Assembly (NCBI GenBank): GCA_011503125.2
Contig: WWBZ02000039.1
Coordinates: 1 to 14,950, forward strand
Source of the DNA: Botryosphaeria dothidea
Taxonomy: Eukaryota; Ascomycota; Dothideomycetes; Botryosphaeriales; Botryosphaeriaceae
Length of the DNA: 14,950 nucleotides
Reading direction: 5' to 3'
This document shows, one piece after another, positions 8,019 through 14,950 of this stretch (position 1 is the stretch's first letter; every line of letters starts with the position of its first letter). The notes below the pieces were generated by a model, which saw nothing but the letters and a program-made list of their open reading frames with translations, had not been told where the DNA came from and did no database searches. The position numbers were made by a program, and so were the translations under genes.

Positions 8019-9731
8019 ATGCCTTCCAAATCAGACCTCTCGAAGAAGGCCCCGGCGCCCTCTCCTGCCCAGCCTGGTAGTCGTGACGCCAATGGCCCGC
8101 AGTCTGTCGCCATCCTGTGGGCGACAGCCCTCATGGCCATCGCTGGCCTCGCCTCCACCGTCTCGCAGCTTAGCCTCTCCCCGGTCTATGGAAGTATCCC
8201 GTCGGCCATATGGCACCAAAAAACCCTTATGTTCATTGCTTTGATCGTTTTGATCAACAAAAGTGTCTTCCAGCGCATTCTCCCGGCCACCATTCACATC
8301 TGGATTCCTGTTTTGGCATCCTGGATCCTTCCGATCCAGAGCGTTCTCTTCCAGTACAGTTCCGTACTTGGCCCTGTCTACGGACCCGTTGTCACCGAGG
8401 TCCTTACCTTCTATCCTTTCCTTTCCTGTCCCTTTATTCCGCTGGTTCTGCCTTGGAAGTTCTTGATCTTAGCCTCTTCAGCCCTGGCTTCGCCCAGGGT
8501 ATTCCGCCGCTAGCATGCTACACCACCTTCACCATCGTAGAGAAGTTCGTGGGCGGTAATATGCCTGCATTTATGGGTTCCAATGATTTTTTTACGAGGT
8601 CCGGATTGCAGCTCCTTATTGCAGCTCTCTCGGCTGCCGTAGCACCTTCCAAGTTCCTTTTGCTTACTCTGCCGGCGGTACTCCACACTGTTCGCTTCAA
8701 TCCTCACTTCCCCGGTGCTGCCACCACTGCTGTCTTGAATGAGACGCTTCAGGCGAATCAGTACACCGCTCCTGGAGCGCCAGGAGTCCTTGACTGGCTA
8801 CGTATCCGTCATCGAGAGCCACGAAAACCAATTCCGTCTCCTGCGCTGCGATCACAGCCTGCTCGGCGGCGAATGGCTCGTGACTCCCCAGCGCGCCCAG
8901 CAGGGTGGTCAGACGCAGCCAGAGTCCATTTACACCGTCTTCACCATGCTCGAGGCCGTGCGTCTCGTCATCACCGTTTCCGTCAACGAGCAGCGCAAAG
9001 ACAGCGAGAAGAGCGCGCTCAACATCGGCCTGGGCATCGGCACCGCACCGAGCGCTCTGCTCAAGCATGGCATCAACACGACCATCGTCGAGCTCGACCC
9101 GGCCGTCCACCGCATGGCTACCAAGTACTTCGCCCTGCCGACCAACCACACCGCCGTCCTGCGCGACGCCGTCGGGTATGTCTCGGAGACGGCCGTGTCT
9201 TCTCCCGCTAGCTTCGACTACATAATCCACGACGTCTTCACCGGCGGTGCCGAGCCCACCGCCCTCTTCACCCTTGACTTCATGCAAGGACTGAAGAGCC
9301 TGCTCCGCCCGGATGGCGTCGTCGCCATCAATTACGGCCGGCGACCTGCGCTTGAACTCGACCCGCCTCGTCCTCAACACCATCCACTCCGTCTTCCCCT
9401 CGTGTCGCATCTTCCGCGACCAGGCAAGGAGGAAAAGGAGGATGGTGATGGCATGGACTTCATCAATATGATTCTGTTCTGCCGGCCCATCAAGAACACC
9501 CCCATTCGCTTCCGTCAAGCCACTGATGCGGATTACTTGGGCAGTATCGTGAGGAAGAGGACGCTATATCCGGCGAGTGATTTGGAGGTCAAGTTTACCC
9601 CGGATGAAGGAGCGGAGCTGTTGACGGACGACACTGTTGATGTGCTGGAGAAGGGCCACAAGGAGAGTGCGGTCAGCCACTGGGAGATCATGAGACAGGT
9701 CCTCCCGGGCAGAATTTGGGAGCTTTGGTAG
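8019..9731 (+). CDS. membrane protein with C-terminal spermidine-synthase-like SAM-binding domain, frame broken by indels
   Basis: ATG 8019 (CCGCAAATGCC context) begins MPSKSDLSKKAPAPSPAQPG. A hydrophobic N-terminal half with several membrane segments follows (first about residues 28-46, then TLMFIALIVLI, IWIPVLASWILPIQSVLF and others to about 230). The C-terminal half is a Rossmann domain of the spermine/spermidine synthase superfamily: LNIGLGIGTAPSALL (about 333, motif I), VELDP, LRDAVGYV, YIIHDVFTGG (about 400) and LKSLLRPDGVVAINY. It ends GRIWELW. The DSSDP-type aminopropyltransferase motif is not present (HDVFTGG instead), so methyl transfer or an unknown SAM-dependent reaction is as likely as polyamine synthesis. 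Four indels near 8450, 8768, 9336 and 9426 disturb the frame; the last two compensate each other. Length is 571 codons including stop. No introns are evident. Confidence 0.85.
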
Positions 9732-9800
9732 ATATTTTGCTTCTGAGTGTGTATTAGATGGATGTTTGGTTCGCTGTTGATATATGCTGTAATAGACTTA

Positions 9801-9892
9801 CCATGAGGAGTCAAAGTACTCATCCGGATAGCTTTGTCGCCAAAAAATATGCAACAACTGCGTGCGAACGAATGCTTCGACTGCCCGTGGCA
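9801..9892. repeat. copy of the ~90-bp foldback repeat
   Basis: The left arm reads CCATGAGGAGTCAAAGTACT then CATCCGGATAGCTTTGTC. The right arm reads CAACTGCGTGCGAACGAATG then CTTCGACTGCCCGTGG, whose reverse complement gives GTCGAAGCATTCGTTCGCAC. Both match the family arm (AGTCGGAGCATTCATCCGGA). It lies about 70 bp after the stop codon of the spermidine-synthase-like gene. Confidence 0.6.
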
Positions 9893-10016
9893 GCCGTGAT
9901 GTGATATTTGTCCGGCTAACAATCGGTTGCTTCAGTGTCTCTTCTAATCGACGACGCCGCGACTACCTACTGCTGTGAAAGGATAGACATTCGAGCCCGA
10001 TGTATTGCACTTAACA

Positions 10017-10106
10017 CACATGGAGAGTGAAAGCAGTCATTTGGACGCAAGTGTCACGAATTTCTGCGGACACTGACGTCCGATGACTGCTACAACTTTC
10101 CATGAG
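10017..10106. repeat. best-preserved foldback repeat, 90 bp
   Basis: The inner arms form a near-perfect hairpin. AGCAGTCATTTGGACGCAAG then TGTC (10032-10055) pairs with 10069-10091, whose reverse complement is AGCAGTCATCGGACGTCAGT then GTC: one gap and three mismatches across a 13-nt loop. The outer ends also pair (CACATGG at 10017 with the complement of CCATGAG at 10100). No target-site duplication was evident. Confidence 0.75.
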
Positions 10107-10269
10107 CGATGGCCGTCGTTCTGCGGGTTTGGTTCTTCAACGCTTCCGGGAGTTTCTTCCAACCATCACAAGATAAGTGCCTAACCGAATTCTAGGGAGC
10201 ACTTCCATGTTCCGGACATCAGGGATGAAGAGAGCATCATTTGAAACAGTTGTTCCTCTGAGAATATCA

Positions 10270-10279
10270 ATCACGTGAT
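10270..10279. promoter_or_regulatory. palindromic E-box ATCACGTGAT
   Basis: This perfect 10-bp palindrome contains TCACGTGA, the extended core bound by fungal bHLH factors of the Cbf1/Pho4 type. It sits 223-232 bp upstream of the ATG at 10502, a suitable promoter distance. Binding is inferred from the motif alone. Confidence 0.4.
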
Positions 10280-10298
10280 GAGACGCGAAACCACTCCC

Positions 10299-10326
10299 TC
10301 ACTTCACCTTCACTTCACCTTCACTT
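10299..10326. repeat. 11-bp tandem repeat in promoter (about 2.5 copies)
   Basis: TCACTTCACCT occurs at 10299-10309 and 10310-10320, followed by a partial TCACTTC. It is a short pyrimidine-biased tandem repeat in the leader or promoter of the downstream gene. Confidence 0.7.
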
Positions 10327-10501
10327 CGCGCATGCAATCACCGCCATCTCGCTTGCACCCGCGCTAGCTTTTGTAGAGTCTGCATGGCCGTATTTCTTCA
10401 CCCGTCGCACTCCGCGCCTCCATCCTCGCCCTGCGCCCGCCTTTGGCCGACTCTTCTTTCCGCATCAAGACCGCCACCTCGAAAGGCGCTCCACGCTCGC
10501 C

Positions 10502-12065
10502 ATGGCAGAGCAACACCAGCACCATTTCCAAACTCACCACCAGCATCCGGAGGGTACGAGGGAGCAACCGATGCGCGCCTCTTCCCTGGCGCCGCCGACA
10601 ACTACGACCCTCCTCATGCGTTCGCGTCACACACCGCCAACTCAAACCAAGCTGGACTTCCAGACCGTCACCAGCAGTTCCAGAGACTCGTTGCCTCAAT
10701 CGACACCTTCTACCGCGTTGTCGGCATGCACCGCTCACACGAGTACGAAGCCATGACCGTCATCCACGCCGAAGCGCGCAACCTGGGGCTCCCCCCACCC
10801 AACCTGAGCGTCTCACTCCCACCGCCCGACCTGAGCCAGCTGCTCCCCCCGCCATCTCACCCGGCTCTCCACGCGTCACGTCAACCCTCTGCTGAGCCGA
10901 GCCGCCAGCACGTCGCACACCAGGAGCCTCACCCAGGCACGCCCTTTCTCACGACTCCCTACAATTACAACAACCACAACGGCTTCCAGAGCTCCCTCGT
11001 CCCGTATCCTCCAGCTCAACAGTTCCAAACGCCCGCCGCCGCCCCTCGCGCCGCCCCGCCAAACCCCTTCGGCCCGCCACCCGCCTTCACGCCCACCGGC
11101 GCGCGCGGCACCACCGCCACGCCCTCCCGGCCCACCCCTCAACCCAAGGTCAGCACGCCCCTCCGGCGCCCGGAGACGGGCAACCAGTGGTGGAGCATCA
11201 CGGCGGCCGCCTGGGCGAAGCTGGCGGCCAGCACGCAGAAGCGCTACGCCGTCGTCGGGCGCATCATGGAGACGGAGGCGGGCGAGGCCGCGGGGCCGTG
11301 CGACGAGTGCGGCAAGCTGGGCCGCGCCTGCCGCGTCATGAAGGCGGCGGCGTACAAGCGCGGCTGCGGCATCACGACCGTCGACCGGTGCGCGAGCTGC
11401 GTGCTGAAGAAGCGGAAGTGCTCGCTGGCTGAGGAGGTGGAGGAGGGAGAGGGGGAGCACGAACGCGGCGCGGGAGAGAGTCCTGCGCCTGGTGCCGCCG
11501 CCGCCGATGGTGGAGAGCGTGAGGAGATCAACATGCGCGAGCTGTTTTGGGTATGAGCAGGAGGATGGCGAGAGCGCGGCGCAAAGCCCGGGGGTGAAGC
11601 ACCAGCAGCAGGCTGCGATTGCTACCGCTTACCCGCTTCGTCGCCCGCAGGAATATGATCGTTGGTGGAGCGTGTCGAAGGATCACTGGGACAAGATGAA
11701 GCCGGATGTGCAGAAGCGCTGGTCGACGACGGGCCGTCTCATGGAGACAGATTTCGGCGAGCCCGCGGAGGTTCCGTGTGATTTCGTGCAGGAGGACGGG
11801 GATCAACTGCCGCTATGTGAGGATCGAGACCATCGGATGCGGAGCGACCAAGAATAGGTGCGCGGCTTGTGTGGCTCGATCGAAGGCTTGCCGTACGACT
11901 GAGGGACATGAGGGAGACGAGGATGGAGACGACGACGGCGGAGATGACGACAAAGATGAAGATGACGGTGACGATGACGGTGACGATGACGGAGATGAGG
12001 CGGATGAAGATGCGCCGGAGAGCCATGGTGGCAGGAAGCGGACTCACGAAGAGATGGATGAGTGA
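10502..12065 (+). CDS. tandem cysteine-module (Zn2Cys6-like) protein with acidic tail, unknown function, frame broken by indels
   Basis: ATG 10502 begins MAEQHQHHFQTHHQHP. A short helical region (FQRLVASIDTFYRVVGMHRS, about 60-80) and a Pro/Ala/Gln-rich linker follow. Two homologous modules come next, about residues 220-308 and 378-463. Each runs PLRRP, WWS, W..., QKR, GR(I/L)MET, then cysteines spaced C-x2-C-x6-C, a 16- or 19-residue loop holding GCG, then C-x2-C-x6-C. These are CDECGKLGRAC with CASCVLKKRKC, and CDFCRRTGINC with CAACVARSKAC. The tail (about 465-520) is Asp/Glu-rich and ends RKRTHEEMDE. The half-site spacing equals that of Zn2Cys6 clusters but the loop is longer and has an extra Cys, so zinc and DNA binding are inferred. 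Three indels (near 10551, 11550, 11786) break the frame; without them it is 521 codons including stop. I know no named family for it. Confidence 0.7.
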
Positions 12066-12240
12066 GGTATGAACAAGGAGTTTCTGCATTGCTGCTACTA
12101 TTCTCCGGATTGCTAAGTGAGAGTTCAAAGTAGTATTCAGTCCGTAGACGATGTTCTCAGAGAGAGAGTAATACCTATCAATTCAGGTGTTTGATTTGGC
12201 CCACCTACAGAAGAATGCTGGCAACCGTACATTGGTCGTG

Positions 12241-12331
12241 TGTCATGGGGAGTTGAAGCAGTCATCCGTACGTAAATGTCGGGCATTTCTAAACTGCGTC
12301 CGGATGAATGCTCCGACTCCGCACGCATGTC
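12241..12331. repeat. 91-bp foldback repeat copy
   Basis: The left arm begins TGTCATGGGGAGTTGAAGCA and continues GTCATCCGTACG. The right arm (about 12295-12331) has reverse complement GACATGCGTGCGGAGTCGGA then GCATTCATCCGGACGCAG, the cleanest version of the family arm. Arms flank a central segment near 12281-12293. Confidence 0.65.
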
Positions 12332-12836
12332 TTTTTCAATGCAGGAGGTCAGAGACGTTGATGAAATAGGCGGCATGCGGTTGGGCAAGCGGGAGGATTC
12401 ACCCCGCCTCCGCGCCTTCCTGCCCTCATGCAAACTCCACCTTCTCTCTCCCCTCCACACCGAAGGCCCAACGAACACAGCAGGCGGGCCCGTGAAGCAG
12501 AGGACGCACAGCAGCGAACGACGACAACAGTGCCGACATGTTCGTTCCAAAGGTCGACAGGTCGCCACCGGTCAATCGCCTCCCACCCTTGATCGTTCCC
12601 CGCGATAGGGCGAGATAAGCACTTGCAACCTAATCAAGCAACTAACGCCACTAGGTCAGGCACAGCCCAGCCCAGCTAAGCTCCAGGTTCAGCTACCGGC
12701 AACCAAGCAGCTCGTGGGCTCGCACCGCGGCTGGCCCGCCGTCCAAGACCCTATCTATCTATGCTGGTCCGCCCCGTCGGTATCTCCGCACTTTCCCTGA
12801 CAGAATGCCGCTGTGTTACAAGCCGGCATTAGCCCT

Positions 12837-12845
12837 GATATATAG
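12837..12845 (+). promoter_or_regulatory. TATA-like element upstream of the permease
   Basis: GATATATAG lies about 85 bp before ATG 12927, within the usual range for a fungal TATA element. No other candidate TATA box was seen nearby. Confidence 0.4.
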
Positions 12846-12926
12846 TGCTCACCTGTTGCCCCATCCCAACCTCAATCCGTAGTCGTTTGCTTGCAGGCTT
12901 CCAGAGGAGGGCGGCAACACTGCAAG

Positions 12927-13692
12927 ATGGCTGCGACAACGACTGATGACAATGGCCCAGATGCCAAAGTCTTCACCGACGCCGTGAGCGATGATGTTGT
13001 GCTGGAAAAGTTTGGCTATGAGCCAGGTCAGTCCGCTTGATTCCAAGACCTCAAGGCAGCAATCCTGACATCTCTCAGAGCTCAAGAGAACCTTTGGGAT
13101 GCTCGGAATGATCGGCTTTAGCTTTTCCATCGTCACCTGCTGGACGGCTCTTTCCGGCGTCCTTATCGTCGGCGTAGAGTCTGGCGGCCCGCCCGTCATG
13201 ATCTGGTCTTGGGTCGGCGTTTGCGCCGTTTCTCTTGCAGTAGCCTACTCCATGGCTGAAATGTGTTCTGCTTACCCGGTCGCCGGAGGCCAGTACTCAT
13301 GGGTCGCCATTCTAGCCCCGAAGAGGTGGGGCACGGGGGCTGTCGTATGTTTGTGGCTGGTTTATGTTGATTGTACGTCCCCGAAACCCCGCTACAGGTT
13401 CTCTCAATTGCAATGCTATTACCCCGTATATCCAATTCTGACCGTGGGTGCAGGGCATACTTTCCATGGGTGCAGTCAACAACTTCATTAGTAAGACTCC
13501 TAAGATCAATACATGTGCCAATGCTAAACGAGTTTCCAGCTGGCAATTTCATCCTCGGATGGCCAACCTTACGTATCCGGATTTTGTCATTGAACGCTGG
13601 CATGCGGTTCTTGTTGCTTACCTCATTTGCGTCGTGGCAACTCTTTCCAACATCTTCCTCCCGCATCTTCTCAACCGCATATCCAAGGGAAA
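12927..13692 (+). pseudogene. GABA/amino-acid permease (APC superfamily), 5' exons only, truncated at a microsatellite
   Basis: ATG 12927 begins MAATTTDDNGPDAKVF. Exons 12927-13026, 13079-13372, 13454-13490 and 13540 onward are joined by GT-AG introns of 52, 81 and 49 nt; the third has a GCTAAAC branch site. The product matches the N-terminal part of fungal GABA/choline-type permeases: ELKRTFGMLGMIGFSFSIVT, GGPPVMIWSWVGVCAVSLAV, SAYPVAGGQYSWVAILAP, SYVCGWFMLI, GILSMGAVNNFI, NLTYPDFVIERWHAVL and NIFLPHLLNRISK. Two indels near 13335-13339 and 13558 break the frame. After NRISKG (about residue 194) similarity stops, and a CT microsatellite begins 20 bp later. The remaining 300 or so residues expected for the family were not found in the following 1.2 kb. 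It is either a 3'-truncated pseudogene or a deletion or misassembly at the repeat. Confidence 0.75.
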
Positions 13693-13711
13693 CGCACCGT
13701 CGCGCTCGAGA

Positions 13712-13745
<34 letters not shown>

Positions 13746-13746
13746 T
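13712..13746. repeat. CT microsatellite followed by a T run
   Basis: About 13 CT units (13712-13737) run into a T tract ending at 13746. The tract begins about 20 bp after permease similarity is lost, so it may mark a slippage, deletion or assembly breakpoint. A separate T12 run lies at 13909-13920. Confidence 0.9.
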
Positions 13747-13747
13747 C

Positions 13748-14774
13748 CTGGTCAGACGCTGAGGACACCCCAGAAGAAATGGTTGCGGTGAGCTGCACTG
13801 TGCACGAACTTTTGTGGAAGGGTGTCCCCGTTCGTCGGGTTACCCGTTTGGGCACTTGATCGAGACTTTTTAGGGCTCTTGTTGCGTTAATGTTCTGGAG
13901 TCTTAGTATTTTTTTTTTTTGCGCTTGCTGATGCAGGTACACGGTTGCTATGGGGTACGACGGGTGAGGGCTGGCTGGCTGCCTGTCTTGTGTTGCTTAA
14001 AGTGACGTGATGGTTTGGGACGACGGAATAAGGAGGGCTAGAAAGGTGGAGGAAGTAGAGAGAAAACGACATATGCACAGAGGTCACGCGCTCTTATGTA
14101 TTGACGCTGTTGTGTCGTGCATTGCAGCAGCAGCAACAACAGCACATGCATAGCGCCGAGAGCGAGAGCGAAGGCGTCGACGGGACAAGAACAGGAACAG
14201 GAACCGGGACGGGAAATGATGCGAGACAGAACCCATGGAGATGGGTTTGTGGAACGTATAAGGTATATAGACGCTTGACTAAATGAGGATGGGAGATGGT
14301 TTGACGTCGGGGATTCCGATGTAGTAGAGAAAGGTGCCTGGAGAGGGATATTCTGCTCTCATAGAAGATGACGTGCGCTAACAGGATAGTCACTTATGAG
14401 GAACAGCATTGTGCGAATTGCAATTATACGTTAAATTATCCTACTAATCAATAGAAGTCTTTTACTTAGCGTGCAAAGCTAATTGGCTTCTCCCCTCCTT
14501 GACTCTACCGCTCGCGTGTGCCTTTGTAAAGTCTGGAGAGATGATGGAACCCTGAACACTGAAGATGCCTCTGTACAGAAGAAACGGAATCGCGACGAAA
14601 TCCAAAAGGCAACTGGCGAGAACCGGAGAAAAAAAAAACCAAAATGGTGCACCAAACACCTCATCCGATCCCAACCAAGAAACACCAGGTAATGCCACCC
14701 CGAAGAAACTTGTCCGACATAAACTCCATTCAATCCGTGAAAAATGGCTCGACCGTACGTATCAGTTCGACCCC
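13748..14774. other. intergenic or permease-3' region, no supported gene
   Basis: No frame has recognisable motifs. Low-complexity tracts include T12 (13909-13920), a CAG/CAA-rich stretch (about 14125-14144) and a degenerate AGGAAC repeat (about 14186-14205). A short YTVAMG-like translation after TGCTGATGCAG (about 13934) vaguely recalls permease C-termini but is too short to call. A 35-codon frame at 14744 (MARPYVSVRPLSE) has a good start context but nothing else in its favour. Confidence 0.45.
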
Positions 14775-14950
14775 TTAGCGAAAGCCTAACTCGATCTCTT
14801 GTCGGCGTTCCTCTCTGCTCTTCGCTCTCACCTCACCACCGCCGGTTCTAGCATCTGTCCTCCCTCTTCTTCCATCGTTTGATGATTGGGGCAGAGGCTG
14901 AGACTGAGGCTGAGGCAGAGGCAGAGGCAGAGGCTGAGGTTGAGGTTGAG
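14775..14950 (-). CDS. possible 3' end of a gene entering from the right edge
   Basis: A minus-strand frame is open from the window edge for 57 codons to a TAA at 14777-14775. It starts with a Gln-Pro/Leu-Pro repeat (QPQPQPLPLPLPQPQSQ), then SSNDGRRGRTDARTGGGEV and a charged end, SREERRQEIELGFR. The composition is credible for a protein C-terminus. The opposite strand over the repeat is also open (Ala-Glu dipeptides after an ATG at 14882), because hexanucleotide repeats open several frames. No family recognised. Confidence 0.3.
   Translation of the reverse strand, partial: QPQPQPLPLPLPQPQSQPLPQSSNDGRRGRTDARTGGGEVRAKSREERRQEIELGFR
14891..14950. repeat. hexanucleotide tandem repeat at right edge
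   Basis: Ten consecutive six-base units of the form G-(C/T)-(A/T)-GAG, with one ACTGAG, fill exactly 60 bp and continue beyond the window. They could encode Ala-Glu repeats (plus) or Gln-Pro/Leu-Pro repeats (minus). Confidence 0.85.

Larger units (their letters stand above)
9732..10501. other. intergenic region: two foldback repeats and the promoter of the cysteine-module gene
   Basis: No credible gene is present. The left part carries foldback repeats at 9801-9892 and 10017-10106. A weaker arm-like match (GAGCATCATTTGAAACAGTT, 10231-10250) precedes an ATCACGTGAT palindrome and an 11-bp tandem repeat. From about 10290 the sequence is pyrimidine-rich, as expected for a leader in front of ATG 10502. 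Confidence 0.5.
12066..12926. other. intergenic region with a foldback repeat and the permease promoter
   Basis: No recognisable gene. A minus-strand frame of 143 codons (12137-12568) runs straight through the foldback repeat and has no motif, so it is not accepted. 12241-12331 is a repeat copy. 12752-12762 has short CTAT repeats. The last 100 bp include a TATA-like element ahead of the permease ATG. Confidence 0.5.

Noticed and set aside
8697..9518. 273-codon minus-strand frame
   Set aside because: Antisense shadow of the SAM-binding domain coding sequence, whose motifs are clear on the plus strand.
10876..11460. 194-codon minus-strand frame
   Set aside because: Antisense shadow of the GC-rich cysteine-module gene; Arg/Ala/Leu-rich low-complexity translation.
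12137..12568. 143-codon minus-strand frame
   Set aside because: Crosses the 12241-12331 foldback repeat and contains no conserved motif.
2352..13692. Interpretation of all broken genes as true pseudogenes
   Set aside because: Motifs, splice sites and C-termini are intact and only single-base indels occur, evenly across unrelated genes; assembly error explains this better. The permease is kept as a pseudogene call only because its 3' part is missing.
13748..14000. Possible continuation of the permease (e.g. an exon after TGCTGATGCAG near 13934)
   Set aside because: Only a handful of residues resemble permease C-termini and the preceding transmembrane segments are missing; likely chance.
1..14950. 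CRISPR array, tRNA or rRNA genes, bacterial-type operons
   Set aside because: No regularly spaced direct repeats, tRNA B-box with matching arms, or rRNA-like sequence was seen, and the gene structure is eukaryotic.

Overview
The window looks like nuclear DNA of a filamentous ascomycete (Pezizomycotina; the class cannot be fixed from sequence alone). The evidence is short introns of 49-90 nt with GTATGT/GTAAGA/GTACGT-type donors and CTAAC/CTGAC-like branch sites, pyrimidine-rich 5' leaders, GC-rich third codon positions, and recognisable fungal proteins. No rRNA, tRNA, virus-like or CRISPR sequence was seen.

Layout from left to right: (1) 1-514, a possible unrecognised exon running off the left edge. 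(2) 515-2351, gene-poor DNA. (3) A DUF3605 / N-acetylglucosamine-induced-protein-1-like gene on the minus strand (2352-3180). It shares a 436-bp divergent promoter with (4) CBR1, NADH-cytochrome b5 reductase (3617-4766, plus, three introns). (5) A 1.8-kb intergenic region carrying several copies of a foldback repeat. (6) A CCDC97/DUF2052-domain gene on the minus strand (6574-7342), divergent from (7) a polytopic membrane protein with a C-terminal spermidine-synthase-like SAM-binding domain (8019-9731, plus). (8) 9732-10501, with two more foldback repeats and a CACGTG-containing promoter. (9) An unusual gene (10502-12065, plus) whose protein has two tandem copies of a WWS helix plus a cysteine cluster and ends in an acidic tail. 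(10) Another foldback repeat and a TATA-containing promoter leading to (11) a GABA/amino-acid permease-like gene (12927-about 13692). It has good N-terminal exons but stops after about 194 residues at a CT microsatellite. (12) 13.75-14.77 kb, without recognisable genes. (13) A possible minus-strand gene end at the right edge, containing a hexanucleotide repeat.

Two window-wide observations stand out. First, every recognisable gene is broken by single-base indels, many in short G/C or A runs. After allowing for them, each complete gene returns to a whole number of codons with an intact family-typical C-terminus. This points to an unpolished assembly rather than a cluster of pseudogenes, and it means ordinary gene finders will misannotate the region. 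Second, a degenerate family of roughly 90-bp palindromic (MITE-like) repeats occurs at least six times in the intergenic DNA and never inside a recognised gene.

The genes look like ordinary chromosomal neighbours, not a pathway: ER/outer-mitochondrial electron transfer, a splicing-associated family, a membrane SAM-dependent enzyme, a putative zinc-binding nuclear protein and a transporter remnant. The most novel items are the tandem cysteine-module protein and the foldback repeat family.
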